Source of the DNA: Phaeobacter sp. 22II1-1F12B | GTDB taxonomy: Bacteria > Pseudomonadota > Alphaproteobacteria > Rhodobacterales > Rhodobacteraceae | DNA length: 64,000 bases | Assembly: GCF_002210165.1 (NCBI RefSeq) | Contig: NZ_AQQP01000011.1 | Span: forward strand, 62,001 to 126,000 | Direction: 5' to 3' | Shown: piece after piece, positions 1-8,389 of the stretch | Layout of the letters: the number at the start of each line of letters is the position of its first letter | Position numbering within the stretch: the first letter of the stretch is position 1 | The notes under the pieces: generated by a model | The model's input: the letters and a program-made list of their open reading frames with translations, nothing else | Told to the model about the DNA's origin: nothing | Databases searched by the model: none | Translations under genes and position numbers: made by a program

Positions 1-319
1 AACCTCTGTCCCGATGAGCGACGAGTTGACCAAGCGCGGCTACACCAAGATCGTGCGCAAAAAGGTTGGCCCCGACTGGACGCCGACCCCCAACATGCTC
101 GAACGCGACCCCGATCTGAAATACATGCCGCCGGGCCCCGGCAACCCGCTGGGCACCCATGCGATGTATCTCGACTGGCCCGCCTATCTGATCCACGGCA
201 CCCATGACACCCGCAAGATCGGGCGCCGGTCGTCGAGCGGATGTATCGGGCTGTACAATCATTTCATCGCCGAACTCTATGAGATCACGCCGGTCGGCAC
301 GCAGGTTCGCGTCATCTGA
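1..319 (+). CDS. L,D-transpeptidase (YkuD domain), 3' part only
   Basis: The frame is open at the left edge, so the N-terminus lies outside the window. About 105 C-terminal residues remain. They carry the YkuD active-site region: the His in HGTHDTRKIG, then the catalytic Cys in SSGCIGLYN, preceded by the PGGPGNPLG-like loop (here PGPGNPLGTHAMYL) typical of periplasmic L,D-transpeptidases. In this family the Cys cross-links peptidoglycan stem peptides (3-3 links) or attaches proteins to peptidoglycan. The usual Arg-Met/Val after GCI is replaced by Gly-Leu. Any signal peptide cannot be seen. The gene converges on the 3-hydroxybutyrate dehydrogenase gene with a GC-rich hairpin between them. Confidence 0.85.
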   Translation, partial: TSVPMSDELTKRGYTKIVRKKVGPDWTPTPNMLERDPDLKYMPPGPGNPLGTHAMYLDWPAYLIHGTHDTRKIGRRSSSGCIGLYNHFIAELYEITPVGTQVRVI

Positions 320-325
320 CGCCAT

Positions 326-353
326 CGCCCGCGCCCGGTCCTGGGCGCGGGCG
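326..353. terminator. GC-rich hairpin between convergent genes
   Basis: A perfect 11-bp stem (cgcccgcgccc / gggcgcgggcg) with a 6-nt loop lies in the 41-bp gap between two converging stop codons. Neither side has a clear T-run, so it is a weak or Rho-assisted bidirectional terminator by position and structure. Confidence 0.5.
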
Positions 354-360
354 CATTTCA

Positions 361-1134
361 TCAGGATGCCGTCCAGCCGCCATCGGCGCTGATCGTCGTA
401 CCGGTGATCTGATCCGCCGCCGATGAGCAGAGGAAAACCGCGATCCCGGCGATCTGTTCGACGGTCGCAAATTCCTTGGACGGCTGTTTGGCAAGGATCA
501 CCTTTTCCACCGCCTCATCCTCGGAAATCCCGTATTCCTTGGCCGTGTCCGGAATCTGCTTTTCCACCAGCGGTGTCAGCACGTAGCCCGGGCAGATCGC
601 ATTGACGGTGATCGTTTCCTTCGCGGTCTCCAGCGCGGCGACCTTGGTCATGCCGACAACACCGTGCTTGGCGGTCACATAGGCCGATTTGAACGGGCTT
701 GCCCGCAAGCCGTGGGCCGAGGCCACGTTGACCACCCGGCCCCATCCGGCCTTGCGCATCATCGGCAGCGCCGCCGCCATGGTGTGAAAGGTCGAGTTCA
801 TGTTGATCGCGATGATCGCATCCCATTTTTCCGCCGGGAATTCATCAATCGCGGCGACATGCTGGATACCGGCGTTGTTCACGAGGATATCGCAGGCGCC
901 CGCCTCTTCGACCAGCTTACGGCATTCGTCGCCCTTGGACATGTCCGCCTTGATGTAACGGGCCGTGACGCCCGTCTCCTTGGCGATTTTCTCGGCCAGG
1001 GCGTGGTCTTCTTCGTTATCCGTAAATGAGTTCAGGACGACATTCGCACCGGCGCGCGCCAGTTCCCATGCGATTCCCAGACCGATTCCCGAGTTTGACC
1101 CGGTGATGACGGCGGTTTTTCCCGACAGTGACAT
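361..1134 (-). CDS. bdhA: 3-hydroxybutyrate dehydrogenase (SDR family)
   Basis: A 257-residue classical short-chain dehydrogenase that interconverts D-3-hydroxybutyrate and acetoacetate with NAD, the step that feeds polyhydroxybutyrate breakdown products into acetyl-CoA. Visible features are the Rossmann motif TGSNSGIG (residues 11-18), LVNNAG, the catalytic Ser in VNVASAHG, the YVTAK active-site motif and the PGYVLTPLVEKQI substrate-loop segment characteristic of this subfamily. The length matches the family. The ATG at 1134 is preceded by the Shine-Dalgarno sequence aaggaa. The gene appears monocistronic. A close alternative would be another SDR, but the C-terminal QITGTTISADGGWTAS supports the call. 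Confidence 0.9.
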   Translation of the reverse strand: MSLSGKTAVITGSNSGIGLGIAWELARAGANVVLNSFTDNEEDHALAEKIAKETGVTARYIKADMSKGDECRKLVEEAGACDILVNNAGIQHVAAIDEFPAEKWDAIIAINMNSTFHTMAAALPMMRKAGWGRVVNVASAHGLRASPFKSAYVTAKHGVVGMTKVAALETAKETITVNAICPGYVLTPLVEKQIPDTAKEYGISEDEAVEKVILAKQPSKEFATVEQIAGIAVFLCSSAADQITGTTISADGGWTAS

Positions 1135-1366
1135 GGTGTTTCCTTCTCGTCAGATGATCACGGGCAGAGTTGCATGCTGCACCTGCCAAATAAACGGCTA
1201 AATCCGCACAAGGGTTCGATGATTTTTGCCCAGTTCGCCGCGTTTGGACGATCTGCCGCAGGCAGCCGGCGGATCGGCCATTTTCAGCCGGTGGGCCCAA
1301 TATATGCTGGTGACGGCGCGCTGCCTGTGAAAGACGGCAGCAACGCGACCGAGAGGAGTCTCGTGC

Positions 1367-1489
1367 ATGATTCCCGTCGCAGTAAAACCCGGAAAACGCC
1401 AACCCGACGAGCTAGGGACAATGACGCGGATGCCGCAGGAAACGCAGGGATCAGGGACAAAAAAAACGCCCGCACGAAGCGGGCGTTAA
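1367..1489 (+). CDS. possible 40-residue basic peptide ORF
   Basis: A short frame starting ATG at 1367 has a good Shine-Dalgarno sequence (gagaggag) 8 nt upstream and encodes about 40 mostly basic and polar residues. It ends inside the hairpin at 1465-1487, and it lies antisense to the candidate small RNA. No family is recognised. The only support is the ribosome binding site and position, so it could easily be chance. Confidence 0.2.
   Translation: MIPVAVKPGKRQPDELGTMTRMPQETQGSGTKKTPARSGR
1459..1487 (-). terminator. intrinsic terminator, leftward
   Basis: A perfect 9-bp stem aacgcccgc / gcgggcgtt with a 5-nt loop is followed on the minus strand by a run of eight Ts (plus-strand A-run 1459-1466). 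The T-run is only on the leftward side, and no recognised leftward gene ends here. That is the main reason to propose a small RNA. Confidence 0.8.
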
Positions 1490-1611
1490 GTTATTGAGGC
1501 AGGTTTCATACAGGCAAGAAACCTATCGAGCAGTGCCCCTGTTATAAGCAATTCCGCAGCGGCATCCAAGCTAAAAGTTTGAAAAGACGTGAATCCCACG
1601 TTAGCCTTGTT
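1459..1611 (-). ncRNA. candidate small RNA of about 150 nt
   Basis: The minus strand shows a promoter-like pair, TTGGCG at 1646-1641 and TATATT at 1623-1618 with 17-bp spacing. About 150 nt further on is a canonical intrinsic terminator (stem at 1465-1473 / 1479-1487, then eight Ts on this strand). No convincing protein gene lies between them. Internal hairpins are visible, for example aggtttc / gaaacct near 1502-1530 and acgtg / cacgt near 1590. The length is in the range of 6S and similar regulatory RNAs, but I cannot assign a family. The RNA would be transcribed away from the ABC binding-protein gene. Confidence 0.45.
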
Positions 1612-1617
1612 GCCAAT

Positions 1618-1646
1618 AATATAAGGCCAGAGCAGATTGTCGCCAA
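1618..1646 (-). promoter_or_regulatory. sigma70-type promoter for the leftward small RNA
   Basis: TTGGCG and TATATT are spaced by 17 bp on the minus strand. The -35 box lies just upstream of the ATG (1648) of the divergent ABC binding-protein gene, so the two transcripts would share control DNA. Inferred from sequence only. Confidence 0.4.
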
Positions 1647-1647
1647 A

Positions 1648-3489
1648 ATGAAGATCAATTATTTCCGCCACTTCCCGGCGATCGGACGTGGATTCGCCGC
1701 CGGAGTCGCAATGGGATTCGCAGCCGCCCTGACGGGCTCTCTGGCCGGTGCCGAGCCCAGCCATGGCATAGCTATGTATGGCGACCCTGCCCTGCCACCG
1801 GATTTTGTGTCGCTCCCTTATGCCAACCCCGAGGCGCCCAAGGGCGGAAAAATCGTATTCGGGAACACCGGCGGTTTCGATTCACTCAATCCGTTCGTCT
1901 CGAAAGGCACATCGCCCTGGCAAATGCGTTTCTGGAGCTACGAGTCCCTCATGGGGCGATCCTGGGACGAACCTTTCACCCTTTACGGTCTTCTTGCCGA
2001 ATCGATAGAGACCCCGCCCGACCGCTCATGGGTCGAATTCACCCTCCGCCCCGAGGCTCGATTCTCGGATGGCAGCCTCGTCACCGTCGAAGACGTGATC
2101 TGGTCCTACGAAATCCTCGGCGAGGAAGGCCACCTGCGCTATCAGGGTTTCGCCGATCAGGTCGAAAGCATGGAGCAGACCGGACCGCGCAGCCTGCGCA
2201 TCACCTTTAACCGCGAAGACCGCGAACTGGCGCTGATCGCCGGGATGCGTCCGATCCTTAAAAAAGCGCAATGGGAAGGCAAGGATTTCGCCAATGCGCC
2301 TCTGTCAGAAATTCCCATCGGCACAGGGCCTTACGTGGTGTCCGATTATCAGGCCGGTCGTCAGGTCCGGCTGGAACGCAACCCGGACTACTGGGGCAAG
2401 GATGTACCGTTCCGCCGGGGCACGATGAATTTCGACGAGATGGATATCGAATTCTTTGGCGATGGCGCGGTGCTGTTCGAAGCCTTCAAGGCCGGCACCC
2501 TCACGGTCGAACGTGAATACAACGCCGAGAAATGGAACAGCCAGTACGATTTCCCCGCGATCCAGCGCGGCGATGTCATCAAGACCGAGATCAGGCACGG
2601 CCGTCCCACCGGCATGACCGGCTTTGTCATGAACACCCGCCGCCCGCCGCTGGATGACTGGCGCGTGCGCGAGGCGCTGCTGCTTGCCTTCAACTTCGAG
2701 TTCATCAACGACACGATGACTGGCGGCGAACAGGCGCGCATCCACTCCTACTTCGACAACTCCGAGCTTGGGATGCGCCCCGGCCCGGCGGAGGGGCGCG
2801 TGCGCGAGATCCTGATGCCCTATGCCGACAGCCTGCTGCCCGGCGCGCTCGAAGGCTATGACATGCCCGTCTCGGACGGCACCGCGCGCAACCGGTCGAA
2901 CCTGCGCAAAGCCGCCGCCCTGCTGCAAGAGGCGGGATGGGGTGTCGAGAACGGCCGCCGCGTCAATGCCGACGGCCAGCCGCTGCATTTTACGGTCCTG
3001 CTGCGCCAGGGCGATACGCAGAACAGCTCGATCATGGATCTTTACGTCCGCGCTCTGGAACGGCTGGGCATTTCGGTTCGGGTCGATCTGGTGGACAATG
3101 CGCAATACACGGCGCGGGAATCCGAACAGGATTTCGACATCACCTCGTTCCGCCGCGATCTGTCCTTGTCACCGGGGAATGAACAGCGGCTCTACTGGGG
3201 TAGCGGCACGGCTGACCGCCCCGGCACGCGCAACCTGATGGGGGTCGAGTCGCCCGCGCTGGACGCCGCAATCGACGCAATGCTGGTGTCCGAAACCCGC
3301 GAGGATTTCATCTCGGCCGCCCGCGCGCTTGACCGGATTCTGACCAGCGGGCGCTATGTCATCCCGCTCTGGCAGTATGACGTGGACCGGATCGCCCATG
3401 CGAAGGAATTGAAATTCCCTGACTATACGCCGGTTTACGGCGACAGGCCGGGCTTTCTGCCCGAAGTCTGGTGGTACGCACAGGATTGA
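1648..3489 (+). CDS. ABC transporter substrate-binding protein, family 5 (YejA-like)
   Basis: About 613 residues. The N-terminus (MKINYFRHF, then a hydrophobic AGVAMGFAAALTGSLAGA) is a signal peptide, so the protein is periplasmic. The mature part has the family 5 peptide/nickel binding signature: YANPEAPKGGKIVFG, FDSLNPFVSKG, the WVEFTLRPEARFSDGSLVTVEDVIWSYE block, and GTGPYVVSDYQAGRQVRLERNPDYWGKD. The MxYGDPALPPDF..LPYANPEAPKGG opening resembles the YejA group, which takes up oligopeptides or microcin C-like compounds. I chose ATG 1648 over the in-frame TTG at 1579 because it begins the signal peptide directly. No permease or ATPase gene is adjacent, so this is an orphan binding protein here. 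Confidence 0.85.
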   Translation: MKINYFRHFPAIGRGFAAGVAMGFAAALTGSLAGAEPSHGIAMYGDPALPPDFVSLPYANPEAPKGGKIVFGNTGGFDSLNPFVSKGTSPWQMRFWSYESLMGRSWDEPFTLYGLLAESIETPPDRSWVEFTLRPEARFSDGSLVTVEDVIWSYEILGEEGHLRYQGFADQVESMEQTGPRSLRITFNREDRELALIAGMRPILKKAQWEGKDFANAPLSEIPIGTGPYVVSDYQAGRQVRLERNPDYWGKDVPFRRGTMNFDEMDIEFFGDGAVLFEAFKAGTLTVEREYNAEKWNSQYDFPAIQRGDVIKTEIRHGRPTGMTGFVMNTRRPPLDDWRVREALLLAFNFEFINDTMTGGEQARIHSYFDNSELGMRPGPAEGRVREILMPYADSLLPGALEGYDMPVSDGTARNRSNLRKAAALLQEAGWGVENGRRVNADGQPLHFTVLLRQGDTQNSSIMDLYVRALERLGISVRVDLVDNAQYTARESEQDFDITSFRRDLSLSPGNEQRLYWGSGTADRPGTRNLMGVESPALDAAIDAMLVSETREDFISAARALDRILTSGRYVIPLWQYDVDRIAHAKELKFPDYTPVYGDRPGFLPEVWWYAQD

Positions 3490-3599
3490 GACAGCCGCCG
3501 GTTCGGCAAGGAATTGCCCTGCGACATTTGACCACACCGCGCCCCACCGAAGGTACGTTAGCGTAAACTATCTTCTGCGGCACTGGGGAGGTCACCGTG

Positions 3600-3845
3600 A
3601 TGAGGATGCGATGGGCTGAAATAGCCAGTGACTGGTGTATGTGGTCTGAACGAATTCATCACAGGTTTCCACACCTCGATTCCGAGCAGATGAACCTGCT
3701 CTATCGGGACCGGAAATCGTTCGAGGCACATCTTGCCGCGACCCATAACCTGTCCCTGATCGAGGCACGCGAGGAAATCGACGATTTCCTCTATGTCGAA
3801 ACACTGGCACGCGAGCTGTCCGGCATTTCGTCCCGGATGCAATAG
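3600..3845 (+). CDS. small hypothetical protein, 81 residues
   Basis: A short gene with the strong Shine-Dalgarno ggggagg 8 nt before ATG 3600 (GTG at 3597 is an alternative start). The product is predicted all-helical and begins MRMRWAEIASDW. It has regularly spaced Trp/Phe/Leu and ends in a Glu-rich helix (EAREEIDDFLYVETLAREL). No signal peptide or membrane segment is seen. The pattern faintly recalls CsbD-like small stress proteins, but I cannot support that assignment. It converges with the XRE/cupin regulator, and the stop codons are almost adjacent. Confidence 0.65.
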   Translation: MRMRWAEIASDWCMWSERIHHRFPHLDSEQMNLLYRDRKSFEAHLAATHNLSLIEAREEIDDFLYVETLARELSGISSRMQ

Positions 3846-3846
3846 C

Positions 3847-4470
3847 TCAGCTAAGCGACGTCACCCAGAGGATGGTCGCGTCCTCGGGGCTGACCGATAT
3901 CACGTTATGCCCCATCGTTGCGTCGTAATAGGCGCTGTCACCGCGCCGCATTTCGATGACTTCGTAGAATTCCGTGTAAAGCCGGATCACCCCGGTCAGC
4001 ACATACAGAAACTCTTCGCCATCGTGACGCACCCAGCCGTCGAATTCCTCCATAGAGCGCGCGCGCACCCGGGTGCGATAGGGCAGCATCTGCTTTTTGG
4101 TCAGGCTGTCGGCGAGAAGCTTATGTTCGTAAGTGGCCGTAGCAAGCGGCTGGCCATCGTCTGACTTGGTCACTGCCATGCGCCCGTTCACCTGATCCCG
4201 CTGCGGCGGCGTGAACAGCTGTGGCACAGAAATCTGCAATCCCGTCGCCAGCTTTTTCAGCGCGTCATAGGTGGGCGACATCTGCCCGTTCTCGATCTTG
4301 GACAGGGTCGAGCGCGCCAGCCCGGCCTGATTGGCGGCCTGTTCCAGCGTCCAGTCCCGTTCCTTGCGCAACTCGCGCACCCGCGCCCCAAGATCGAGCG
4401 GTTCGGCTTCGATTTCCGCGCCCGACGCATGGGCAATCTGAATCAGGGATTTCGGGTCTTTGGGTGTCAT
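3847..4470 (-). CDS. XRE-family regulator with C-terminal cupin domain
   Basis: A 207-residue DNA-binding regulator. Residues about 27-85 form an XRE helix-turn-helix (VRELRKERDWTLEQAANQAGLARSTLSKIENGQMSPTYDALKKLA, seen as two separate motifs around RELRKER and STLSKIENG). Residues about 125-205 form a cupin sensor (HDGEEFLYVLTGVIRLY..RRGDSAYYDATMGHNVIS). Such proteins repress or activate neighbouring metabolic genes in response to a small ligand bound by the cupin. It is divergent from the acyl-CoA ligase gene with only 75 bp between the start codons, so the ligase operon is its likely target. Confidence 0.88.
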   Translation of the reverse strand: MTPKDPKSLIQIAHASGAEIEAEPLDLGARVRELRKERDWTLEQAANQAGLARSTLSKIENGQMSPTYDALKKLATGLQISVPQLFTPPQRDQVNGRMAVTKSDDGQPLATATYEHKLLADSLTKKQMLPYRTRVRARSMEEFDGWVRHDGEEFLYVLTGVIRLYTEFYEVIEMRRGDSAYYDATMGHNVISVSPEDATILWVTSLS

Positions 4471-4545
4471 GGAAATGCTATAGGCCCGCGATCACAGGCT
4501 TGCAACGGCGCTTGCATGCCCGCAGACAGCGGGCTAGCCAGCACC

Positions 4546-6063
4546 ATGCTTTCGATTTTCGACAAAGGCGCCTTTGCGCCCTGCCCCGCTCCTTTCAACA
4601 TGGCCGCCCATGTGCTGGCCCGCGCGCCTGAACTGTCGGACAAGGTCGCGCTTTCAGTGCTGGGGCCAGCCCGATCGACCGACTGGACCTATGGCGCGTT
4701 GGAATCCGCCGTGCGCGGCACCGGCACCGGGCTGCTTCAGGCAGGCATCGAACCCGGCGATATCGTCCTCATGCGGCTGGGCAATACGGTCGATTTCCCG
4801 ATTGCCTACCTTGGCGCCATTGCCGCCGGGATCGTTCCGGTGCCGACCTCGTCGCAACTGACCGAGGGCGAGACGCAGAAGATGGTCGATGACCTGAAAC
4901 CGGCGGCGATCCTGCTGGACCCCGAGGTCGCCTGCCCGCCGCATCCCAACCGCATCACGCTCGACGGGCTGCGCGCAATGCGTGACCTGCCGCCCTGCGC
5001 CTATGCAATGGGCGACCCCGAGCGGCTTGGTTATATCGTTTATACCTCTGGCACCTCGGGCAATCCCCGCGCCGTGGCCCACGCCCATCGCGCGATCTGG
5101 GCCCGGCAAATGATGCATGACGGCTGGTATGCCCTGCGCGAAGATGACCGGCTGCTGCATGCGGGCGCGTTCAACTGGACCTATACGCTTGGCACCGGGT
5201 TGATGGACCCCTGGACCGTTGGCGCGACCGCTTTGATCCCCGAACCCGGCACCGATCCGGCCCATCTGCCGTTGCGGCTACGTCATCACAAGGCGAGTAT
5301 TTTCGCAGCCGCGCCGGGGGTTTATCGCAAGTTCCTCAAGGATGACATGCCGCTGAACCTGCCCGATCTGCGCCACGGGCTAAGCGCCGGCGAAAAGCTC
5401 TCGCCCAGCCTGTCTGCCGCTTGGACCAGCACCACCGGATGCGGCCTCTACGAGGCCTATGGCATGTCAGAATGTTCGACCTTCATCTCCTCTAGCCCCG
5501 ATAATCCGGCCCGCGGACAGGCGCTTGGCCAGCCGCAACAAGGGCGTAAGGTCGCCATCCTTGGTCCAGACGGGCCGGTGGATCAGGGCGCGCCCGGCAC
5601 CATCGCCATTCACCGCAGCGACCCCGGCCTGATGCTGGGATACCTGAACGCCCCGGAAGAAACCGAGGCCCGCATGCAGGGCGACTGGTTCCTGACCGGC
5701 GATCAGGGCGCGATGGCGGCGGACGGGCAGATCACCTATCTGGGGCGTGACGACGACATGATGAATGCAGGCGGCTACCGGGTCTCTCCGCTCGAAGTCG
5801 AAGCGGCGCTGACCGGTTTTCCCGGCATCGAGATGGTCGGCGTGACCGATGTCGAGATCAAGCAGGACACCCGCATCATCGTGGCATTCTACGCCGGCCC
5901 CGCCCAGATCGACGAACAGGCGCTGCGTGACTTTGCAGAACAGAAGCTTGCGCGTTATAAACAACCCCGTGCCTTTGTTTACCTGCCTGAAATGCCCACC
6001 GGGGCGAATGGCAAATTGCTGCGCCGCGCCCTGAAACCGTATTTTGAAAGCACTGCCTCATGA
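4546..6063 (+). CDS. AMP-dependent acyl-CoA synthetase/ligase
   Basis: About 505 residues from ATG 4546 (ATG 4516 is an alternative). It is an adenylate-forming enzyme that activates a carboxylic acid with ATP and transfers it to CoA. Motifs in order are the P-loop-like YTSGTSGNPRAVAHAHRA, the A5 region YEAYGMSECS, the A7/A8 hinge FLTGDQGAMAADGQITYLGRDDDMM and GGYRVSPLEVEAAL, and the A10 catalytic Lys in PTGANGKLLRRALK. The substrate cannot be read from sequence; the architecture recalls benzoate- or medium-chain acid:CoA ligases. The stop overlaps the start of the DsbA-family gene (ATGA), indicating co-translation. Confidence 0.85.
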   Translation: MLSIFDKGAFAPCPAPFNMAAHVLARAPELSDKVALSVLGPARSTDWTYGALESAVRGTGTGLLQAGIEPGDIVLMRLGNTVDFPIAYLGAIAAGIVPVPTSSQLTEGETQKMVDDLKPAAILLDPEVACPPHPNRITLDGLRAMRDLPPCAYAMGDPERLGYIVYTSGTSGNPRAVAHAHRAIWARQMMHDGWYALREDDRLLHAGAFNWTYTLGTGLMDPWTVGATALIPEPGTDPAHLPLRLRHHKASIFAAAPGVYRKFLKDDMPLNLPDLRHGLSAGEKLSPSLSAAWTSTTGCGLYEAYGMSECSTFISSSPDNPARGQALGQPQQGRKVAILGPDGPVDQGAPGTIAIHRSDPGLMLGYLNAPEETEARMQGDWFLTGDQGAMAADGQITYLGRDDDMMNAGGYRVSPLEVEAALTGFPGIEMVGVTDVEIKQDTRIIVAFYAGPAQIDEQALRDFAEQKLARYKQPRAFVYLPEMPTGANGKLLRRALKPYFESTAS

Positions 6064-6710
6064 GTGAAAAAACAGTAGCCCTCGATATCCTTTCCGATCC
6101 GATCTGCCCGTGGTGCTACATCGGCAAGGCGCATCTCGAGACGGCTCTGGCGGCGACACCCGACCACCCCTTTGTTATCCAGTGGCACCCGTTCCAGCTT
6201 AACCCCGAGATGCCTGCCGAAGGCATGGACCGTCGCGCCTATCTCGAGGCCAAGTTCGGCGGCAAGGAAGGCGCGATAAAAGCTTATGCGCCGGTGGTTG
6301 AACACGCGGAAAAAGCCGGGCTGAACATCAATTTCGAAGGTATCGCACGCACGCCCAACACGCTGGATGCACATCGGCTGATCCATTGGGCCGGGATCGA
6401 GCGCAAACAGAACGAGGCGGTCAATGCGCTGTTCAACGCCTATTTCGTCGAAGGCCGCGATATCGGCGATGCCGAGGTTCTGGGCGATATCGCCGACATG
6501 ATCGGCATGGACGCCTCGGTCATCCGCAAACTGCTGGAATCGGACGCCGACCGCGAGGACATTTCGCGCCGCGACAGCGAGGCACGCTCGATGGGCGTCA
6601 CCTCGGTGCCGACCTTTATCGTGGCAGGCAAACACGCGGTGCCGGGCGCGCAGCCGCCGGACCTCTGGCAAAAGGTCATCTCGGAACTGAAGGAACAGCT
6701 CGACGCATGA
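6060..6710 (+). CDS. DsbA-family thiol oxidoreductase (FrnE-like)
   Basis: A 216-residue thioredoxin-fold protein with an N-terminal active site CPWC in DPICPWCYIGKAHLE, followed by the helical insert and the cis-Pro region SVPTFIVAGKHAVPGAQP. No signal peptide is present, so it is a cytoplasmic FrnE/2-hydroxychromene-isomerase-like member rather than periplasmic DsbA. It overlaps both neighbours by 4 bp (ATGA at 6060 and at 6707), placing it in a tight three-gene operon with the acyl-CoA ligase and the potassium channel. Its substrate is unknown; proteins of this type act in oxidative stress or in isomerisation of aromatic intermediates. Confidence 0.85.
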   Translation: MSEKTVALDILSDPICPWCYIGKAHLETALAATPDHPFVIQWHPFQLNPEMPAEGMDRRAYLEAKFGGKEGAIKAYAPVVEHAEKAGLNINFEGIARTPNTLDAHRLIHWAGIERKQNEAVNALFNAYFVEGRDIGDAEVLGDIADMIGMDASVIRKLLESDADREDISRRDSEARSMGVTSVPTFIVAGKHAVPGAQPPDLWQKVISELKEQLDA

Positions 6711-7045
6711 GACCGATCAGTGCCGCCACACTGATTGCAAGTCTTTCAACTGTTCTGGCGGCGGGCACCGCATTCTTTCACTTTATCGAGGGCTGGAGCT
6801 GGCTCGATTCCTACTTTTTCACCGTCGTCACCATATCCACGGTCGGCTACGGTGAACTGGTGCCGCAGACTCCGCTGGGCAAGATCGGCACCACGGTCAT
6901 CATCTTTGTCGGGCTTGGCATTTTCGCAATGGCGATCCAGCAATTCGCCGAATACCACATGCTGATCCGCACGCGCCGCCGTCGCAACAAGCTCTCGTTG
7001 AAAAACAGCGACCCCGCCCAAAACGACGACACCAACGGAGTTTAA
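6707..7045 (+). CDS. small two-TM potassium channel
   Basis: About 112 residues. Two hydrophobic segments (residues about 3-22 and 55-80) flank a pore loop with the selectivity filter TVGYG, as in TISTVGYGELVPQTPLG. This is a minimal Ion_trans_2 (KcsA-type) pore without a visible RCK regulatory domain; the C-terminus is short and basic (RTRRRRNK). ATG 6707 overlaps the stop of the DsbA-family gene by 4 bp. It probably lets K+ through the inner membrane as a tetramer. The functional link to the ligase operon is unclear. Confidence 0.85.
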   Translation: MRPISAATLIASLSTVLAAGTAFFHFIEGWSWLDSYFFTVVTISTVGYGELVPQTPLGKIGTTVIIFVGLGIFAMAIQQFAEYHMLIRTRRRRNKLSLKNSDPAQNDDTNGV

Positions 7046-7141
7046 GAAAACTTTTCCGCACTGACACGCAGATTTGCTGCACCGGCCATATGGTCCCTCT
7101 CGAAATTACATGCTACCGGCACGTATCTGAAGGAGTCACCC

Positions 7142-8380
7142 ATGTCCCGCATGTCACGGCCAGAGTTCATCGCGCTGATCGCGATGATGTTTGCAACCAT
7201 CGCTTTTTCCGTCGATGCCATGCTCCCGGCGCTGCCCGAGATCAGCGATGAACTCAGCCCGCTTGATCCGAACCGCGCCACGCTGATCATCACCGTTTTC
7301 CTTGCGGGTATGGGGATCGGCACGTTTTTCGTCGGCCCGATGTCCGATGCGATGGGCCGCAAGCCGGTGATCGTCGGCGGCGCGGCGGTCTATATCGTTG
7401 GCGCGGCCGTGGCGGGCACGGCTGAAACGCTGGAACTGGTGGTCGCGGCGCGGCTATTGCAGGGCATTGGTGCTGCCGGTCCGCGAGTCGTCGCCATGGC
7501 AATCATGCGCGACATGTACACCGGGCGCGTGATGGCACGGATGCTCTCTATCGCCATGTCGATCTTTGTCATCTTTCCCGCGCTGGCGCCGATGATCGGC
7601 ACCGGCATCATCTATCTCTTCGACTGGCGCGCAATTTTCGGCGCATTCGTGCTTTTTTCTGCGATTTCCGTGACATGGCTGATGATCCGCCTGCCGGAAT
7701 CCCTGCCGCCCGAGTCCCGCCGCGCCATGCGCCTGCCGCTGATGCTTGGTGCCGTGCGCGAAATGGTCTCGCATCCGATGGTACGACTGTCGATCATCGT
7801 CCAGACGCTTTGCCTGTCGATGATGTTCGCGATGATCGCCTCGGTGCAGCCGGTCTATGACCTGATCTACAACCGCAATGACGAATTCCCCTTCTGGTTC
7901 GCCGGGGTCGCGCTGGTGGCGGGTTGTGCGAGCATCCTCAACGCCTCGCTTGTGGAACGGCTTGGCATGCGCAAGCTGGTGACATGGACGCTCGCCGTGG
8001 AAATCCTGATGTCCATCGTGATGATCGTGGAATATGGGCTCGACCTGCCTGAATCCGTCGCATTCGGCTTTTTCGTATTCTGGCAGGCCACCGTGTTCTT
8101 CATGGTCGGTACCGCAATGGGCAACCTGAATGCGCTGGCGATGGAGCCGATGGGCCATATCGCGGGCATGGCCGCCTCGGTCATCGGGGCAATTTCAACC
8201 GTGCTCGGGTCCATCATCGCCTCGCCCATCGGGCTGATGTTCAACGGCTCGATCCTGCCGTTGGCGCTGGGGATCTTCGTGCTGTCGACACTCGGGTTCC
8301 TCCTGATGCTGCGCATGAGCAAGCTGGAAAGAACATTGACAGCAAAGCCCCCCGTGGCGGAACATGCGCAAAAGGCGTGA
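7142..8380 (+). CDS. MFS drug-resistance transporter, Bcr/CflA family
   Basis: A 412-residue inner-membrane protein with about 12 predicted membrane spans. It shows the MFS motif A after TM2 (GPMSDAMGRKPVI) and the opening FIALIAMMFATIAFSVDAMLPALPEI, characteristic of the Bcr/CflA group, which export bicyclomycin, chloramphenicol and similar compounds by proton antiport. ATG 7142 is preceded by the strong Shine-Dalgarno aaggag. The TPR gene starts 9 bp after its stop and may be co-transcribed. Confidence 0.88.
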   Translation: MSRMSRPEFIALIAMMFATIAFSVDAMLPALPEISDELSPLDPNRATLIITVFLAGMGIGTFFVGPMSDAMGRKPVIVGGAAVYIVGAAVAGTAETLELVVAARLLQGIGAAGPRVVAMAIMRDMYTGRVMARMLSIAMSIFVIFPALAPMIGTGIIYLFDWRAIFGAFVLFSAISVTWLMIRLPESLPPESRRAMRLPLMLGAVREMVSHPMVRLSIIVQTLCLSMMFAMIASVQPVYDLIYNRNDEFPFWFAGVALVAGCASILNASLVERLGMRKLVTWTLAVEILMSIVMIVEYGLDLPESVAFGFFVFWQATVFFMVGTAMGNLNALAMEPMGHIAGMAASVIGAISTVLGSIIASPIGLMFNGSILPLALGIFVLSTLGFLLMLRMSKLERTLTAKPPVAEHAQKA

Positions 8381-8389
8381 GGATTGACC

